Below, piece by piece: positions 61,891 to 64,000 of a stretch of 64,000 bases of DNA. The notes under the pieces were generated by a model. It was not told where the DNA came from. It made no database searches and saw only the letters and a list, made by a program, of their open reading frames with translations. The DNA is taken from the NCBI GenBank assembly GCA_002471845.1, contig DKQT01000032.1, positions 62,001 to 126,000 on the forward strand, written 5' to 3'. The stretch is from Fidelibacterota bacterium UBA7301 (GTDB taxonomy: Bacteria > Fidelibacterota > Marinisomatia > Marinisomatales > TCS55). Within the stretch, counting starts at the first letter, position 1. Every line of letters starts with the position of its first letter. Position numbers and translations under genes: made by a program.

Positions 61891-64000
61891 GCCAACAAGA
61901 TGCTCTTTTGCTTTCTGGCTTTTTCAATGTTGTGGCCGAAACCGCATTTTTCAAAAAGCTTTTGGAGTTATTCGAAAACCAAGCCGGTTTTTCGTTGGAG
62001 TTGTCCGGACTTTCTTCCCAATCGGTCTTCCTGTCTGCGATTTTTACAGAATTGCGTGGCCAAATATCTATTATCTGCGAAGATAGTAACCTTTCTGAAA
62101 AAATTTATGCTTCCTGCGCGGGTCTTTTGGATGGTTCAATTTTTCATTTCCCGAAATTGCCCGGCGCTTCTCCTTCTGTCCCTGGGTTTGTCTCGCAAGA
62201 GCAAGTTGCTTTCTCCCGTGCTTTTAATCGGCTTTCTTCTGGGAAGTGCGGTTTGTTTGTGGCTTCGGAATCATCGTTGTTCCAATCTATAAGCTCGCCC
62301 AACAAAAAGACCGAGGCTCATCTAAACTTTCTGGTAGGGTCGGTTTTGCCTAAAGAATCGGTTATTGAGAAACTTTCGTTGTGGGGTTATGAAATGGTTG
62401 ACCATTCTGCTTCTCCAAACACTTTTTCTTCGCGGGGCTGTATCTTTGATGTGTTTCCACTTTATGCAAACCACCCTGTTCGAATAGAATATTTTGGTGA
62501 TCAAATAGAATCCATTCGTGTGTTTAGCCCTGAAACACAATTATCTGAGGGGGGGCGAGATTCTTTTAAACTTTTTCCTCCTATTTATTCTAAAAATAAA
62601 ACAAGTACAAATTTAAAAGAACTTATTAAAAACTTTAGTGATGTTGTGTTATACATAACTCGGTCGGGTTTTAAATTCTTGGGTGGGGAAGAGCGGGTTT
62701 CCGTTTTTTCCGAGCCAAACAGCTTATCCGGCCTAACCCCCGAGTCTGTTAAGTCCGCCATTGAAAACCTTTTGTCTAATAAGAATCAAAACAGTGTTTA
62801 TCTTTTCAATCCCTCTGGCCGCCCTTTTTATACCCATCGGAAATTAAAAGAAATCCCCATCTATCTTGAGGGCGGATTTTCCCTTCCTGACCTTGGTATA
62901 ACATGTTTGGTTGTTCCCGGACGGGGGCCCGTAATGCGAGGCCCGGTTTTCCATGATAAAAAACAAAAAAAGATATTTTCCCTTACAGATTTAAACTGGG
63001 GCGACTATCTTGTCCACTATGATTATGGTATCGGAATTTACCGCGGGTTAGAATCTGTTGGAAGCTTCGGAAATAGAGAAGAAAATATCCGGATTGAATA
63101 CGGCGACGGTGGTTATGTTTATGTTCCCCTAAACCGCTTTAATCGTGTTCATAAATATGTGGGTCTTGGTGAATCTAACCCAAGCCTATCAAAACTCGGT
63201 TCCGGTGCCTGGGAGAAACAAAAAGCCATTACAAAAAAAAGCGCCAAGGAGGTTGTAGAATATTTGGTGGCTCTTTATCGTGCGCGGCATAAACCAAGGG
63301 GTTTTAGATATATAAAAGAAAGTGGGTTTTTTCAAAAGCTTGAGGAAAGCTTTCCTTTTCAAGAAACCGCGGATCAGTTATCTGCAATCGAAGACATCAA
63401 TAAAGATCTCGACAAACCAGTTCCCATGGACCGGTTGGTATATGGTGATGTAGGGTTTGGAAAGACCGAGGTTGCTATCCGTGCCGCAATGCGGGTTGTG
63501 CTTTCTGGAAAAGCTGTATTTTTTCTCGCGCCCACAACGGTCCTTTCTGATCAACATTATATTACCTGCAAAAACCGCCTCGGTCCACTGGGTGTAAATA
63601 TCGAACTTTTATCCCGTTTTCGCACTAAGAAAGAACAATCCAATATTATTGAGCAGCTTCATAAAAATTCCATCGATGTGCTGGTGGGCACCCACAGGCT
63701 TTTTGGTGATGATATTCCCATATCAAACTTGGGAATGCTTATTGTGGATGAAGAGCATCGTTTTGGTGTAAAACACAAAGAGACTATTCGGAAATTAAAA
63801 AACCATGTTGATGTTCTAACTTTAACCGCCACCCCCATACCCCGCACCCTCCAGCAATCCCTCGTGGGTATTCGCGATACATCTAAAATTGAAACACCCC
63901 CCAAGGAGCGCCTTCCAATCCAAACTTTTGTAAAACGCTTTGACTGGTCATTTATAGAGATGGCGATTAAAAACGAACTCAGGCGCAGCGGGCAAGTCTA
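61884..64000 (+). CDS. mfd: Transcription-repair coupling factor Mfd (3' end outside the window)
   Basis: The frame is open from the GTG in parS 2 to the end of the window, about 705 codons. The N-terminal UvrB-like region is followed by the RNA-polymerase-interaction (CarD-like) part (DYLVHYDYGIGIYRG, GDGGYVYVPLNRFNRVHKYVG, SGAWEKQKAITKKSAKEV). The translocase helicase motifs come next: LVYGDVGFGKTEVAIRAA (Walker A), LAPTTVLSDQH, VDEEHRFGV (Walker B) and TATPIPRTLQQSL. Mfd displaces stalled RNA polymerase and recruits UvrA. A second frame at 61900-62292 is only a shadow of it. The C-terminal part, including the UvrA-interaction region, is not visible. Confidence 0.93.
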   Translation, partial: MKRQQDALLLSGFFNVVAETAFFKKLLELFENQAGFSLELSGLSSQSVFLSAIFTELRGQISIICEDSNLSEKIYASCAGLLDGSIFHFPKLPGASPSVPGFVSQEQVAFSRAFNRLSSGKCGLFVASESSLFQSISSPNKKTEAHLNFLVGSVLPKESVIEKLSLWGYEMVDHSASPNTFSSRGCIFDVFPLYANHPVRIEYFGDQIESIRVFSPETQLSEGGRDSFKLFPPIYSKNKTSTNLKELIKNFSDVVLYITRSGFKFLGGEERVSVFSEPNSLSGLTPESVKSAIENLLSNKNQNSVYLFNPSGRPFYTHRKLKEIPIYLEGGFSLPDLGITCLVVPGRGPVMRGPVFHDKKQKKIFSLTDLNWGDYLVHYDYGIGIYRGLESVGSFGNREENIRIEYGDGGYVYVPLNRFNRVHKYVGLGESNPSLSKLGSGAWEKQKAITKKSAKEVVEYLVALYRARHKPRGFRYIKESGFFQKLEESFPFQETADQLSAIEDINKDLDKPVPMDRLVYGDVGFGKTEVAIRAAMRVVLSGKAVFFLAPTTVLSDQHYITCKNRLGPLGVNIELLSRFRTKKEQSNIIEQLHKNSIDVLVGTHRLFGDDIPISNLGMLIVDEEHRFGVKHKETIRKLKNHVDVLTLTATPIPRTLQQSLVGIRDTSKIETPPKERLPIQTFVKRFDWSFIEMAIKNELRRSGQV

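Noticed and set aside
61900..62292. Open frame of 130 codons on the plus strand near the end of the window
   Set aside because: It is out of frame with mfd, whose frame is continuous from 61884 and carries all the conserved motifs.

Overview
The window looks like part of a Gram-negative chromosome from the FCB superphylum (Fibrobacterota, Chlorobi, Bacteroidota relatives). It has lipid A genes (lpxB, lpxK), two TonB-type proteins with ExbB and two ExbD, many signal-peptide and lipobox proteins, outer-membrane barrel proteins, and a Reg_prop/Y_Y_Y/SpoIIE sensor. The base composition is moderately AT-rich. A marine Marinimicrobia-like (SAR406-like) lineage would fit, but that is inference; no rRNA is present to place it. 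No tRNA, rRNA, IS element or CRISPR array was recognised.

Layout. 1-8.8 kb: end of a lytic transglycosylase, a secreted M28 peptidase, apaG, pyruvate kinase, a PD40-propeller/amidohydrolase fusion and an M19 dipeptidase lipoprotein. 8.9-13.3 kb (minus): a tight four-gene operon, HMG-CoA reductase > PlsC-type acyltransferase > alkyl-DHAP synthase (AGPS) homologue > DHRS7B-like reductase. It reads like a bacterial counterpart of the peroxisomal ether-lipid pathway. 13.4-15.6 kb: aldo/keto reductase, Smr protein, TPR lipoprotein. 15.7-23.2 kb (plus): a seven-gene operon with two envelope scaffold proteins, a barrel-TPR protein, MotA, MotB, a reduced FliF and FliG, with no flagellar export, rod, hook, filament or switch (FliM/FliN) genes beside it. 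This is the strongest candidate for an undescribed system: a MotAB-driven envelope motor built on a FliF/FliG rotor but not a flagellum.

23.2-27.7 kb (minus): ppdK, then an attenuator with a leader peptide carrying seven consecutive Asn codons, then asnB. This looks like ribosome-mediated attenuation of asparagine synthetase by asparagine supply. 27.8-33.9 kb (plus): NUDIX, glutamate-cysteine ligase, two small membrane proteins and a succinate dehydrogenase operon (membrane subunit, SdhA, SdhB). 34.1-41.0 kb (minus): TonB, ExbD, ExbD, ExbB, preceded by a partner-switching module (TonB_C protein, propeller-SpoIIE phosphatase, RsbW-like kinase, STAS antagonist). 41.3-50 kb: S41 protease, a putative outer-membrane protein and two large FG-GAP/Ig-like surface proteins. 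50-54.4 kb (minus): lipid A genes with a Gfo/Idh dehydrogenase, an ICMT-like methyltransferase and an LPLAT acyltransferase.

55.1-64 kb is the chromosome-origin neighbourhood: dnaA (minus) divergent from rpmH, yidD, yidC, mnmE, mnmG and mfd (plus, running off the end). Two DnaA boxes lie next to the dnaA start. Two near-consensus parS sites contain the GTG start codons of mnmG and mfd. rnpA is missing from its usual place between rpmH and yidD.
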